Positions 50,586-58,638 of a stretch of DNA of 64,000 nt are shown piece after piece. Position 1 is the first letter of the stretch, and the number at the start of each line of letters is the position of its first letter. Source of the stretch: Bacillota bacterium (GTDB lineage Bacteria > Bacillota > Desulfotomaculia > Desulfotomaculales > Desulfohalotomaculaceae). Location of the stretch: assembly GCA_009711615.1 (NCBI GenBank), contig VENI01000003.1, positions 1 to 64,000 on the forward strand, read 5' to 3'. The position numbers and the translations under genes are program-made. The notes under the pieces were generated by a model that searched no databases, was not told the origin of the DNA, and worked only from the letters and a program-made list of their open reading frames with translations.

Positions 50586-51547
50586 GTAGATTGCAGGAAG
50601 TATATTTAGGCTTGGATGTTGGCGGCACTAACATTGCTGGGGCATTGGTGGATAAAGAAGGTATTATCGTTAAACAGGTAAAGCTACCTACCAGGGCCAG
50701 GGAGGGCCAAGATGTAGTAGTATCTCAAATGTGCCGGGCGATAACATTATTACTAGGACATGCTGAGCAAAATGAATTTTATGTTCAGGGTATAGGAATG
50801 GGGATACCTGGCCCTGTGTCGGTTAAAGAGGGTATATCCCTTCATTCACCAAACTTGTTCTGGGACAACGTACCGATCCGGGATATTATCCAGCAACAGT
50901 TCTCTTTACCGGTGGCAATGGATAACGATGTTCGCTGTGCCGCCATTGGCGAAAAATTTTTTGGTGCTGGTAAAGTGGCAAAAGATGTTATTTGTGTAAC
51001 ATTAGGAACAGGGGTAGGGTCTGGGATTTTTATTAACAATCATCTGTTTAGGGGATTTCGGGACATAGCTGGTGAAATTGGCCATATTACGATGAATCCC
51101 AGGGGTCCAAAATGTAACTGTGGTAAAAATGGATGCCTAGAAGCCTATGTCGGTGCCCCCAATATATCAAGACGAGCTAAAGAAGCTATATTCAACCAGA
51201 AATATTCTGTAATTGTAGAGATGGTTAATGGTAACCTAGCGGATATTACACCGGAAATGGTGCACAGGGCGGCTCTGGCCGGGGATGAACTGGCCAAGAA
51301 TATTATACAAGAAACAGCGGAATTGATTGGCTTAGCTTTATCATATATGGCAAATTTATTTAACCCCCAGTTAATAATTGTTGGAGGCGGGGTGGCCAGA
51401 TCCGGTGAAATGCTTATAAATCCCATAAGAGATACAATCAAAGCTAATGCTATGCGTGAACATGGAAAAATACTAACAGTTGTACCTGCTCAATTAGGTG
51501 AAGATGCTGGAATGATTGGTGCTGCTTGGCTACTTAACGCTGATTAA
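50582..51547 (+). CDS. ROK-family sugar kinase
   Basis: A 321-residue ATP-dependent hexokinase of the ROK family. Phosphate loop LGLDVGGTNIAGALVD; catalytic Asp in VAMDNDVRCAAIG; TLGTGVGSGIFIN; and the ROK zinc site GEIGHITMNPRGPKCNCGKNGCLEAY. No DNA-binding domain, so it is an enzyme. It likely makes glucose-6-P, mannose-6-P or fructose-6-P from the free sugar. Last gene of the operon before a strong terminator. Confidence 0.92.
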   Translation: MSRLQEVYLGLDVGGTNIAGALVDKEGIIVKQVKLPTRAREGQDVVVSQMCRAITLLLGHAEQNEFYVQGIGMGIPGPVSVKEGISLHSPNLFWDNVPIRDIIQQQFSLPVAMDNDVRCAAIGEKFFGAGKVAKDVICVTLGTGVGSGIFINNHLFRGFRDIAGEIGHITMNPRGPKCNCGKNGCLEAYVGAPNISRRAKEAIFNQKYSVIVEMVNGNLADITPEMVHRAALAGDELAKNIIQETAELIGLALSYMANLFNPQLIIVGGGVARSGEMLINPIRDTIKANAMREHGKILTVVPAQLGEDAGMIGAAWLLNAD

Positions 51548-51558
51548 ATATTTTTTAC

Positions 51559-51599
51559 AAAACCACCTGCCTTTATTTATAAAAGGCAGGTGGTTTTTT
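51559..51599 (+). terminator. Strong rho-independent terminator
   Basis: AAAACCACCTGCCTTT pairs with AAAGGCAGGTGGTTTT, followed by a T-run. Ends the DeoR operon. Confidence 0.9.
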
Positions 51600-51634
51600 G
51601 TTAAATATTACTAAAGAATAACGATAACTTATTA

Positions 51635-51661
51635 TTGACTTTTCAGTTAATTGCATATATT
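51635..51661 (+). promoter_or_regulatory. Probable promoter of the KDG kinase operon
   Basis: TTGACT (51635-51640) with TATATT (51656-51661) at 15 bases, or TATTCT (51658-51663) at 17. The operator palindrome at 51678 lies close downstream. Confidence 0.45.
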
Positions 51662-51677
51662 CTAAAAGCAAGAAATA

Positions 51678-51688
51678 GAACACTGTTC
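51678..51688. promoter_or_regulatory. IclR-type operator 1
   Basis: GAACACTGTTC, a perfect palindrome inside TAGAACACTGTTCCA, resembling IclR/KdgR-family boxes. A near copy precedes the iclR gene. Confidence 0.6.
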
Positions 51689-51759
51689 CAAAATATAAAA
51701 ATCAGCCCAGTTATTTTGGAATTATATATTACATAATGCTGGAAGAACGTGTATTAATT

Positions 51760-51770
51760 GAACAAGGTTC
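51760..51770. promoter_or_regulatory. IclR-type operator 2
   Basis: GAACAAGGTTC, the same GAACNNNGTTC pattern, 82 bases downstream of operator 1 and 62 bases before the KDG kinase start. Confidence 0.45.
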
Positions 51771-51832
51771 ATAAGTATATCATCTAACTAATTACTTACA
51801 ACATAATAAATATATTCAAGGAGGACTTCATA

Positions 51833-52861
51833 ATGACAAAAAAAGTAGTTACCTTTGGAGAAATAATGCTGAGATTAAGCACTCCTAATCATGAGAGATT
51901 TGTTCAAGCCGACTCCTTTGATGTGACTTATGGGGGTGGCGAATCAAATGTTGCAGTATCTCTGGCAAATTATGGCCTTGATTCTTATTTTGTTACTAAA
52001 GTACCAAGCAACCCCATTGGGCAGTGTGCAATCAATCATACTCGCAGATTTGGAGTTAATACTAACCATATTGCCCGTGGTGGTGATCGTTTGGGCATCT
52101 ACTTCTTGGAGAGTGGTGTAGCACAACGTCCATCTAAGGTTGTATATGATCGAGCTAATTCAGCCATAAGCCAAGCTAAACCCGAAGATTTTGACTGGAA
52201 TCAGATTTTTGAAGGTGCTGAATGGTTCCATTGGACAGGCATAACCCCTGCAGTAAGTGATGATGCTGCTGCTTGTGTTTTAGCGGCTTGTAAAGCAGCT
52301 AAAAAGATGGGAGTTACTGTTAGCTGTGACTTAAACTATCGCAAAAAGCTATGGACAAAGGATAAAGCTCAAGAAGTAATGACTGGTCTAATGGAGTATG
52401 TTGATGTCTGTATTGCCAATGAAGAAGATGCAGCGGATGTTTTTGGTATTCATGCTGGGGAAACAGATGTAACAAAAGGTGAATTAGAAACAGAAGGCTA
52501 TAAGGATGTGGCGACTCAATTAAAAGAGCGGTTTGATTTTAAGTACGTTGCCATTACCTTACGGGAAAGTATCTCTGCCTCACGCAATGGCTGGTCTGCA
52601 TTGCTTTACGACGGTAAGGAATTTTATCATCCTAAGCGTTATGATATTACACCTATTCTTGACAGAGTGGGTGGCGGCGATTCCTTCGGTGGCGGTCTAA
52701 TATATGCAATGGTATCAGGCAAAGAGCCCCAGCAAGCCATTGAATTTGCAGTGGCTGCATCATGCTTGAAGCACACTGTGTTTGGTGACTTTAACCTTGT
52801 TTCTGTAGACGAAGTGGAGTTGCTGGCCAAGGGTGATGGAAGTGGAAGAGTGCAAAGGTAA
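51833..52861 (+). CDS. kdgK: 2-keto-3-deoxygluconate kinase
   Basis: A 342-residue PfkB-type kinase that phosphorylates 2-keto-3-deoxy-sugar acids at carbon 6. It begins VVTFGEIMLRLSTPNHERF, with YGGGESNVAVSLANYG and FHWTGITPA, typical of KdgK. The catalytic segment reads RVGGGDSFGGGL, with Gly in place of Ala of the usual GAGD but the Asp retained. AAGGAGG precedes the ATG. Its product is the substrate of the KDPG aldolase 25 bases downstream. Two IclR-type palindromes lie in the leader. Confidence 0.92.
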   Translation: MTKKVVTFGEIMLRLSTPNHERFVQADSFDVTYGGGESNVAVSLANYGLDSYFVTKVPSNPIGQCAINHTRRFGVNTNHIARGGDRLGIYFLESGVAQRPSKVVYDRANSAISQAKPEDFDWNQIFEGAEWFHWTGITPAVSDDAAACVLAACKAAKKMGVTVSCDLNYRKKLWTKDKAQEVMTGLMEYVDVCIANEEDAADVFGIHAGETDVTKGELETEGYKDVATQLKERFDFKYVAITLRESISASRNGWSALLYDGKEFYHPKRYDITPILDRVGGGDSFGGGLIYAMVSGKEPQQAIEFAVAASCLKHTVFGDFNLVSVDEVELLAKGDGSGRVQR

Positions 52862-52886
52862 AGGTATCTTAAGGAGATGAAATGTA

Positions 52887-53537
52887 ATGCTTAAGAAACA
52901 TAAGCATCTAAAGTCAATTCTAGACGTGGGCATTGTTGCTGTTATCAGGGCAGAATCCGCAGATAAAGCTATAAATGTTATTGAAGCAATTCGAAAAGGT
53001 GGAATACCGGCCATAGAAGTGACAATGACTGTTCCTGGAGCAGTGGATGTTATTAAAGAATTATCCCAGCGATACAGTGAAGAGGAAATGATTATTGGGG
53101 CAGGTACTGTATTAGATCCTGAAACGGCCAGGGCATGTATCCTGGCAGGGGCTCAGTACATTGTTTCACCTAGCCTCAATCCAGAAACCATTAAATTGTG
53201 TAATCGCTATCAGAAGGTTTGCATGCCGGGTATTGCCACACCAACAGAAGCACAAACGGCTATGGAATTGGGAGTTGATGTAGTTAAATTATTCCCAGGC
53301 GAGCTTTTTGGGCCTAAAGCAATTAAGGCCATTAAAGGTCCGCTACCCCATGCCAATATCATGCCCACCGGTGGAGTTAGTTTGGATAATGTTGATCAAT
53401 GGATTGCGGCTGGTGCTGTTGCGGTGGGAGTGGGTAGTGATTTAACTAAAAAGGGCTTGAGTGCTGGTGACTATAATTTGATTTCCGAAAATGCACGTGC
53501 TTACGTGGAAAAAATTGCTGCAGCCCGCCACAACTAA
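52887..53537 (+). CDS. eda: KDPG/KHG aldolase
   Basis: A 216-residue class I aldolase that splits 2-keto-3-deoxy-6-phosphogluconate (or its galacto epimer) into pyruvate and glyceraldehyde-3-phosphate. The Glu lies in GIPAIEVTMTVPGA; the Schiff-base Lys in DVVKLFPGE; GTVLDPETARACILAGAQYI and PTGGVSLDNV are family hallmarks. Length is standard. Co-transcribed with kdgK; the two make the lower half of an Entner-Doudoroff-type route. Confidence 0.95.
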   Translation: MLKKHKHLKSILDVGIVAVIRAESADKAINVIEAIRKGGIPAIEVTMTVPGAVDVIKELSQRYSEEEMIIGAGTVLDPETARACILAGAQYIVSPSLNPETIKLCNRYQKVCMPGIATPTEAQTAMELGVDVVKLFPGELFGPKAIKAIKGPLPHANIMPTGGVSLDNVDQWIAAGAVAVGVGSDLTKKGLSAGDYNLISENARAYVEKIAAARHN

Positions 53538-53596
53538 GACTTTGAACAAGTTGTGGCATGAGCTAAAAATATAGTCTAAATTTATAGAAAATTATA

Positions 53597-53625
53597 TTGA
53601 CTTAACACTCTTTTGCAGTTATGCT
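53597..53625 (+). promoter_or_regulatory. Promoter of the iclR gene
   Basis: TTGACT (53597-53602), 17 bases, TATGCT (53620-53625), with an IclR-type palindrome 17 bases further on. Confidence 0.6.
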
Positions 53626-53642
53626 AACTGATAAGTTAAATA

Positions 53643-53653
53643 GAACGTTGTTC
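53643..53653. promoter_or_regulatory. IclR-type operator 3
   Basis: GAACGTTGTTC within TAGAACGTTGTTCCA, matching operator 1 in 13 of 15 bases. It sits just after the iclR promoter, implying autoregulation. Confidence 0.6.
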
Positions 53654-53723
53654 CATAAATGAGACAAAATTTAACACTGGTAAAATAACGTATCATTTTA
53701 TTTTTTAGGAAGGGGTGTTAGGG

Positions 53724-54530
53724 TTGAGCGTAAATGAGCATGAGGCAGAACGGAATTCAGCAGTTGATCGGGCTTTGTTGTTACTTGAGATGGTAGCAAA
53801 TAATAAAGGTGGTACTACACTTACTGAAATGGCAAAGGAGCTTAATATGCCCAAAAGTACTGCTCATCGTCTTTTGGAAACATTGAAGGCCCGGGGGTTT
53901 GTTGAATATCAGGAAAATTCAGAAAGATACATAATAGGACTAAAATCTGTTGAAGTTGGAGTTTCTGGCCTGAGAAACCTCGGAATCGTAGATGTTGCTG
54001 TGTATTATTTGTGTGACTTGGCTGAGAGTACTGGGGAAACCTCTTTCCTTGCGGTCTACAATGAAGGTGAGATGGTTTATCTTTATAAAGTTGAGGGAAC
54101 CCAGTCAATACGTACAACGGCACAACTTGGTTCTCGTAAACCGGTGCATGCAACATCCCTGGGCAAGGCTGTTCTGTCACAACTTTCCTTAGAAGAAGTG
54201 GATAGAATCCTGGAAGAAAAAGGAATGGAAAGGTTTACTGAACATACTATTACTGATCGTCAGGAATATCATGAAGAATTGAGTAAAGTACGAGTGCAAG
54301 GTTATGCTGAAGACAGGGAAGAGAATGAAGTTGGTCTAACATGTTTCTCTGTTCCGGTGTTTAACTACACCGGGCAGGTAGTTGGCGCCATCAGTATAGC
54401 AGGCCCGACATTAAGAATGGTAGAAAACCGTGATGGTTTTACCAGGAACTTAATGGAAACAGCATTACACATATCCAGGAGACTTGGTTATGTTCCTAGC
54501 ATGAGACATTCTTCTATAAATCAAGATTAG
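53724..54530 (+). CDS. IclR-family transcriptional regulator
   Basis: A 268-residue IclR-type protein. The winged helix-turn-helix covers residues about 12-70 (VDRALLLLEMVANNKGGTTL and LNMPKSTAHRLLETLKARG); the GAF-like effector domain includes RKPVHATSLGKAVL and AISIAGPTLRM. TTG 53724 behind AAGGGGTG is preferred to the in-frame GTG 53715 inside that site. It heads the dehydratase and transporter genes and, by the shared palindromes, probably controls kdgK-eda too. The inducer is likely a keto-deoxy sugar acid, as for KdgR. Confidence 0.92.
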   Translation: MSVNEHEAERNSAVDRALLLLEMVANNKGGTTLTEMAKELNMPKSTAHRLLETLKARGFVEYQENSERYIIGLKSVEVGVSGLRNLGIVDVAVYYLCDLAESTGETSFLAVYNEGEMVYLYKVEGTQSIRTTAQLGSRKPVHATSLGKAVLSQLSLEEVDRILEEKGMERFTEHTITDRQEYHEELSKVRVQGYAEDREENEVGLTCFSVPVFNYTGQVVGAISIAGPTLRMVENRDGFTRNLMETALHISRRLGYVPSMRHSSINQD

Positions 54531-54545
54531 CGAGGTGTAATTTTT

Positions 54546-55721
54546 GTGAAAATTACCGACTTAAGTGTAATTAAGCTGTCTTACCCTGTGGAACCGGTTA
54601 TGGCAGATGGAATACATTATATGCCTGGTAGAAACCTGGTAATTGTTCAGGTACATACCGATGCTGGTATTACAGGAATGGGTGAAGCAGCTAGTTACGG
54701 TGGTCCCATGGAATCCACTGAAGCTGTAATTCTAAATGAACTTCGCCCTAGGCTGATTGGTGAAGACCCATTTAAAATTGAATATCTTTGGCGTAAGATG
54801 GCTGTTCCATCCCATCAGCATGGCCGGGGTGGTATACTGTATCACGCAATCAGCGGCATAGATATAGCGCTTTATGACATAATTGGACAAGCAACTAAGA
54901 CACCATTATATAAACTTTTAGGCGCATATCGTGAAGAAGTTCAGGCCTATGCCAGTGCTGGCTTTTATTCGGGTACTAAGAGTGCCCATGATTTAGCTGA
55001 AGAGTGTGGCAATTATGTAGAACAGGGATTTACCCACGTCAAGATTAAGGTAGGCAGGAATAAAGAAGTTATGTTAAATCCGCTTCATAATATGCCTTTT
55101 AATGATTACGCTACGGTAACCCTGGAAGAAGATTTAGAGCGAGTGCGTTTGGTTAGGGAAGCCATTGGCCCCAAAACCAGACTGGCTGTAGATGCCAATA
55201 ATGCATGGACCCCTTCTCTGGCTATCCAAATGGGTAAGGAAATGGAAAAACACAACATTTTTTGGTTTGAAGAGCCAGTTGATACCGATGATATTGAAGG
55301 CAGTGCACATGTGGCTCACGTTTTGGATGTTCCAGTATCAGGTTATGAGACCTGCTTCAGCTTACCGCAGTTTAGGGAAATAATTACCCGCAGAGCGGTA
55401 GATATTGCTCAGCCTGATGTTATTTGGACCGGTGGATTCACTGAAACCCGAAAAATTGCTGCATTTGCAGAAGCATATGGCTTACCGGTGATTCCACACG
55501 TATTCTCTTCGGGGTTAAGTCTGGTTGCTAACTTACACTTTATTGCCTCGATACCTAATGGGGGTTTGCTTGAGTTTGACCGTAACAAAAATGACCTGCG
55601 AACCCTGCTCTTCAATGAACAAGTTGAAATTGATAAACGTGGATATGTACAGTTGCCAGACCGTCCGGGTTTGGGGGTTACATTAAACCAGAATACCATA
55701 GACAAGTATCGTGTTAAATAA
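54546..55721 (+). CDS. Enolase-superfamily acid-sugar dehydratase
   Basis: A 391-residue mandelate racemase/galactonate dehydratase-type enzyme. The N-terminal capping domain is followed by the barrel with THVKIKVGR (KxK), AVDANNAWTP (first Mg ligand Asp), FWFEEPVDTDD (second ligand), GYETC (third ligand) and the catalytic His in VIPHVFSSG. It should remove water from an aldonic acid to give a 2-keto-3-deoxy acid, the substrate of the kinase nearby. The exact acid (galactonate, gluconate or another) cannot be read from motifs. GTG start behind GAGGTG, 15 bases after iclR. Confidence 0.87.
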   Translation: MKITDLSVIKLSYPVEPVMADGIHYMPGRNLVIVQVHTDAGITGMGEAASYGGPMESTEAVILNELRPRLIGEDPFKIEYLWRKMAVPSHQHGRGGILYHAISGIDIALYDIIGQATKTPLYKLLGAYREEVQAYASAGFYSGTKSAHDLAEECGNYVEQGFTHVKIKVGRNKEVMLNPLHNMPFNDYATVTLEEDLERVRLVREAIGPKTRLAVDANNAWTPSLAIQMGKEMEKHNIFWFEEPVDTDDIEGSAHVAHVLDVPVSGYETCFSLPQFREIITRRAVDIAQPDVIWTGGFTETRKIAAFAEAYGLPVIPHVFSSGLSLVANLHFIASIPNGGLLEFDRNKNDLRTLLFNEQVEIDKRGYVQLPDRPGLGVTLNQNTIDKYRVK

Positions 55722-55776
55722 GCTCAAAATACAATTTTAAACAAAAACATAAAGTCTTTTTAAGGAGGAGCCTGAC

Positions 55777-56559
55777 ATGAGTAAACAAATTAGCGGTAAA
55801 GTAGCAGTTGTAACCGGTGGTGGTCAGGGTATAGGCCGGGCTATATGCTTAAGGTTGGCCAATGACGGTGCAGATGTAGCCGTTCTTGACTTGAAACCGG
55901 AGAATGCTGAAGCAGTGGCCAAGGAAATAGAAGCACTAGGAGTAAAAGCGATGGCACTGCAGGTGGATGTAAGAGATCGTGAAAGAGTCGTGGCGGTAAT
56001 GGACGAAGTTGTAGCTAAATGGGACAAAATAGATATTTTAGTAAACAATGCTGGTTTAGGTCTTTTCAATCCGTTCTTCGAAGTTAGCGAAGAAGAAATG
56101 GACCTTCAGTTTAATGTAAATGTGAAAGGTTTAGTGTTCAGCATGCAAGCAGCAGCTGCTCACATGGTAAAACAAAACAGTGGCAAGATTGTTAACTTAG
56201 CATCCCAGGCTGGTCGCCGTGGTGAGGCTCTGGCATTGTCATACTGCATGAGTAAGGCTGCAGTTATCAGCGTAACTCAGTCTGCAGGACTTGCATTAGC
56301 ACCGCACAAGATAAATGTAAATGCAGTGGCACCTGGTGTAGTAGACACACCATTTTGGGAAGAAGTAGATAAGAAGTTTGCCAAGTTAATGAACCTTCCA
56401 GAAGGTGAACCAAAACGTCAAGCGGTGGCAGGTATTCCGTTAGGACGTATTGAGCAGCCAGAGGATGTTGCTAATGTGGTATCCTTCCTGGCTGGACCCG
56501 ACTCCGACTATGTAACCCAACAGTGTTATAACGTAGATGGAGGCAACTGGCCTAGCTAA
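55777..56559 (+). CDS. Short-chain dehydrogenase, copy 1
   Basis: A 260-residue classical SDR that probably oxidises a sugar or polyol with NAD(P). Cofactor motif TGGGQGIG, an acidic residue after the second strand (VLDLK, favouring NAD), NNAG, catalytic Ser in NLASQAG, YCMSK with Tyr and Lys, and PGVVDTPFW. The C-terminus YNVDGGNWPS is typical of sugar dehydrogenase-like SDRs. A near identical copy follows at 56693. In the pathway it could make the aldonic acid or reduce a keto acid. AAGGAGGAGCC precedes the ATG. Confidence 0.9.
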   Translation: MSKQISGKVAVVTGGGQGIGRAICLRLANDGADVAVLDLKPENAEAVAKEIEALGVKAMALQVDVRDRERVVAVMDEVVAKWDKIDILVNNAGLGLFNPFFEVSEEEMDLQFNVNVKGLVFSMQAAAAHMVKQNSGKIVNLASQAGRRGEALALSYCMSKAAVISVTQSAGLALAPHKINVNAVAPGVVDTPFWEEVDKKFAKLMNLPEGEPKRQAVAGIPLGRIEQPEDVANVVSFLAGPDSDYVTQQCYNVDGGNWPS

Positions 56560-56580
56560 ATTCTCCCCCTTGATATATCT

Positions 56581-56611
56581 CCGTCCTCTTGGACTTTACC
56601 TAAGAGGGCGG
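56581..56611 (+). other. Stem-loop between the two SDR copies
   Basis: CCGTCCTCTT (56581-56590) pairs with AAGAGGGCGG (56602-56611). No T-run. It may tune readthrough or stability between the duplicated genes. Confidence 0.5.
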
Positions 56612-56692
56612 GGAATCTAAAAAACTATATAAATGTATTTACTATAACTTCATTATTTAGAATATTCTGTGAAACGATCGGAGGAGCCTGAC

Positions 56693-57475
56693 ATGAGTAA
56701 ACAAATTGGCGGTAAAGTAGCAGTTGTAACCGGTGGCGGTCAGGGTATTGGCCGGGCAATATCCTTAAGATTGGCCAAAGACGGTGCAGATGTAGCCGTT
56801 CTTGATTTAAAACTGGAGAATGCTGAAGCAGTGGCCAAGGAAGTAGAAGCATTGGGAGTAAAGGCTATGGCACTGCAGGTGGATGTAGTAGATCGTGAAA
56901 GAGTCGTGGCTGTAATGGATGAAGTAGCTGAGAAATGGGGCAAAATAGATATTTTGGTAAACAATGCAGGTCTAGGTCTTTTCAATCCTTTCTTTGAAGT
57001 TAGCGAAGAAGAAATGGATCTTCAGTTTAACGTAAACGTGAAAGGTTTAGTGTTCAGCATGCAAGCAGCAGCTAGTCACATGATAAAACAAAACAGTGGC
57101 AAGATTGTTAACTTAGCATCCCAAGCTGGTCGCCGCGGTGAGGCTCTGGCATTGTCATATTGCATGAGTAAGGCTGCAGTTATTAGTGTAACACAATCTG
57201 CAGGACTGGCATTGGCACCGCACAAGATAAATGTTAATGCAGTGGCACCAGGTGTAGTAGACACACCATTCTGGGAAGCAGTGGATAAAAAGTTTGCTAA
57301 ACTAATGGACCTTCCAGAAGGTGAACCGAAACGCCAGGCGGTGGCAGGTATTCCCCTAGGACGCATTGAGCAGCCAGAGGATGTTGCTAATGTAGTATCC
57401 TTCCTGGCCGGACCCGACTCCGACTATGTAACCCAACAGTGTTACAACGTAGATGGAGGCAACTGGCCTAGCTAA
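56693..57475 (+). CDS. Short-chain dehydrogenase, copy 2
   Basis: A 260-residue SDR differing from copy 1 at 13 positions by my count (about 95% identical), with all catalytic motifs retained (TGGGQGIG, NNAG, NLASQAG, YCMSK). The ribosome site and first codons (GGAGGAGCCTGAC-ATG) are identical too. The differences are spread, several at the surface, and none touch the active site. It is a recent tandem duplication kept intact. Dose or slightly different substrate preference are possible reasons. Confidence 0.9.
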   Translation: MSKQIGGKVAVVTGGGQGIGRAISLRLAKDGADVAVLDLKLENAEAVAKEVEALGVKAMALQVDVVDRERVVAVMDEVAEKWGKIDILVNNAGLGLFNPFFEVSEEEMDLQFNVNVKGLVFSMQAAASHMIKQNSGKIVNLASQAGRRGEALALSYCMSKAAVISVTQSAGLALAPHKINVNAVAPGVVDTPFWEAVDKKFAKLMDLPEGEPKRQAVAGIPLGRIEQPEDVANVVSFLAGPDSDYVTQQCYNVDGGNWPS

Positions 57476-57590
57476 ATATTTGAATAGTCTCTATCTTTTC
57501 AAAGTTCAGAAAAGAGGAGGTGTATATTTTAAAAAAAGCAAGAAACTATGAATTCCAACTAACTAAATAAAAGAGAGGGGTTAGATTATT

Positions 57591-58565
57591 TTGAAAAAGC
57601 TACTAAGTGTTCTGTTTTTGGGAGTTCTCGTATTTGCTTTAGCCGGTTGTGGTGGCGGCGAAGATCCTGCTGGTGATAATGCAGGTGGGGACGACCAACT
57701 GGTTGTCGGTTTTTCACAGATGGAGATGAACAACCCATGGCGTATTGCTGAAACTGAGAGCATTCAAAAGGAAGCTAAAGAACGTGGTATTAAGCTAGTT
57801 TACACAGATGCACAAGGTTCAACAGCTAAGCAAGTATCAGACATTGAAAGTATGGTTGCCCAAAAAGTAGATTATATTGCACTTGCCCCGCGTGAGTTTG
57901 AAGGTTTGGCTCCCGCACTTGATGCTGCTAAAGAAGCAGGCATTCCAGTGATTTTAGTTGACCGGATGGCCAAAGGTACCCCTGGTGAAGACTTTGTTAC
58001 CTTTATCGGGTCTAACTTTATTGAAGAGGGTGAGCGTGCTGCAAGTTGGTTGGCTGAAACCATGGATGGTAAAGGTAATATAGTTGAGCTGACCGGTACA
58101 TCTGGTTCTTCTGTAGCTTTAGATCGACAAAAAGGCTTTGTAGACAAATTGGCTGAAGTGGCACCCGAAATGGAGATTATTGCTTCCCAAACTGGTGACT
58201 TTGCTCGTGCCGATGGCCAGAAAGTAATGGAAAACTTGTTACAGTCTCAAGGCGATAAAATTGATGCTGTATATGCTCATAATGATGAAATGGCAATTGG
58301 TGCTATCAACGCCATTAAAGCAGCAGGTAAAGTACCTGGTGAAGATATCATTGTTGTATCGGTAGACGGTACAAAAGATGCTCTTAATGCAATTATTGCC
58401 GGTGAATTGGGTGCTACGGTAGAATGCTCCCCATTCTTTGGACCTCCAGTATTTGATGTGATTGAAAAGCTAGAAAATGGTGAATCTGTTCCAACAGAAA
58501 TTATTAACGAAGACAGATTCTTTGACGCCAGCAATGCTGAAGAATTTGTAGATTCCGCTTATTAG
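57591..58565 (+). CDS. Sugar-binding lipoprotein of ABC transporter (YtfQ-like)
   Basis: A 324-residue solute-binding protein with lipobox ALAGC. The mature protein follows Escherichia coli YtfQ in many places: VVGFSQMEMNNPWRIAETES, IVELTGTSGSSVALDRQKGF, IIASQTGDFARADGQKVMEN and VYAHNDEMAIGAINAIKAAG. YtfQ binds galactofuranose and related sugars. The gene order binding protein, dual ATPase, permease, permease also matches ytfQRT-yjfF. TTG start after GAGAGGGG. Substrate here may be a furanose, an aldose or a sugar acid. Confidence 0.9.
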   Translation: MKKLLSVLFLGVLVFALAGCGGGEDPAGDNAGGDDQLVVGFSQMEMNNPWRIAETESIQKEAKERGIKLVYTDAQGSTAKQVSDIESMVAQKVDYIALAPREFEGLAPALDAAKEAGIPVILVDRMAKGTPGEDFVTFIGSNFIEEGERAASWLAETMDGKGNIVELTGTSGSSVALDRQKGFVDKLAEVAPEMEIIASQTGDFARADGQKVMENLLQSQGDKIDAVYAHNDEMAIGAINAIKAAGKVPGEDIIVVSVDGTKDALNAIIAGELGATVECSPFFGPPVFDVIEKLENGESVPTEIINEDRFFDASNAEEFVDSAY

Positions 58566-58576
58566 AAACTTATTTT

Positions 58577-58606
58577 GGAGCCCCGATAGGTTTTGGTCGG
58601 GGTTCC
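58577..58606 (+). other. Intercistronic stem-loop after the binding-protein gene
   Basis: GGAGCCCCGA pairs with TCGGGGTTCC (one G-U). No T-run. Same position in the transporter operon as the hairpin at 8031-8052. Confidence 0.6.
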
Positions 58607-58638
58607 GCTAACAATATAGATTTTTGGGGGTGATCTAC

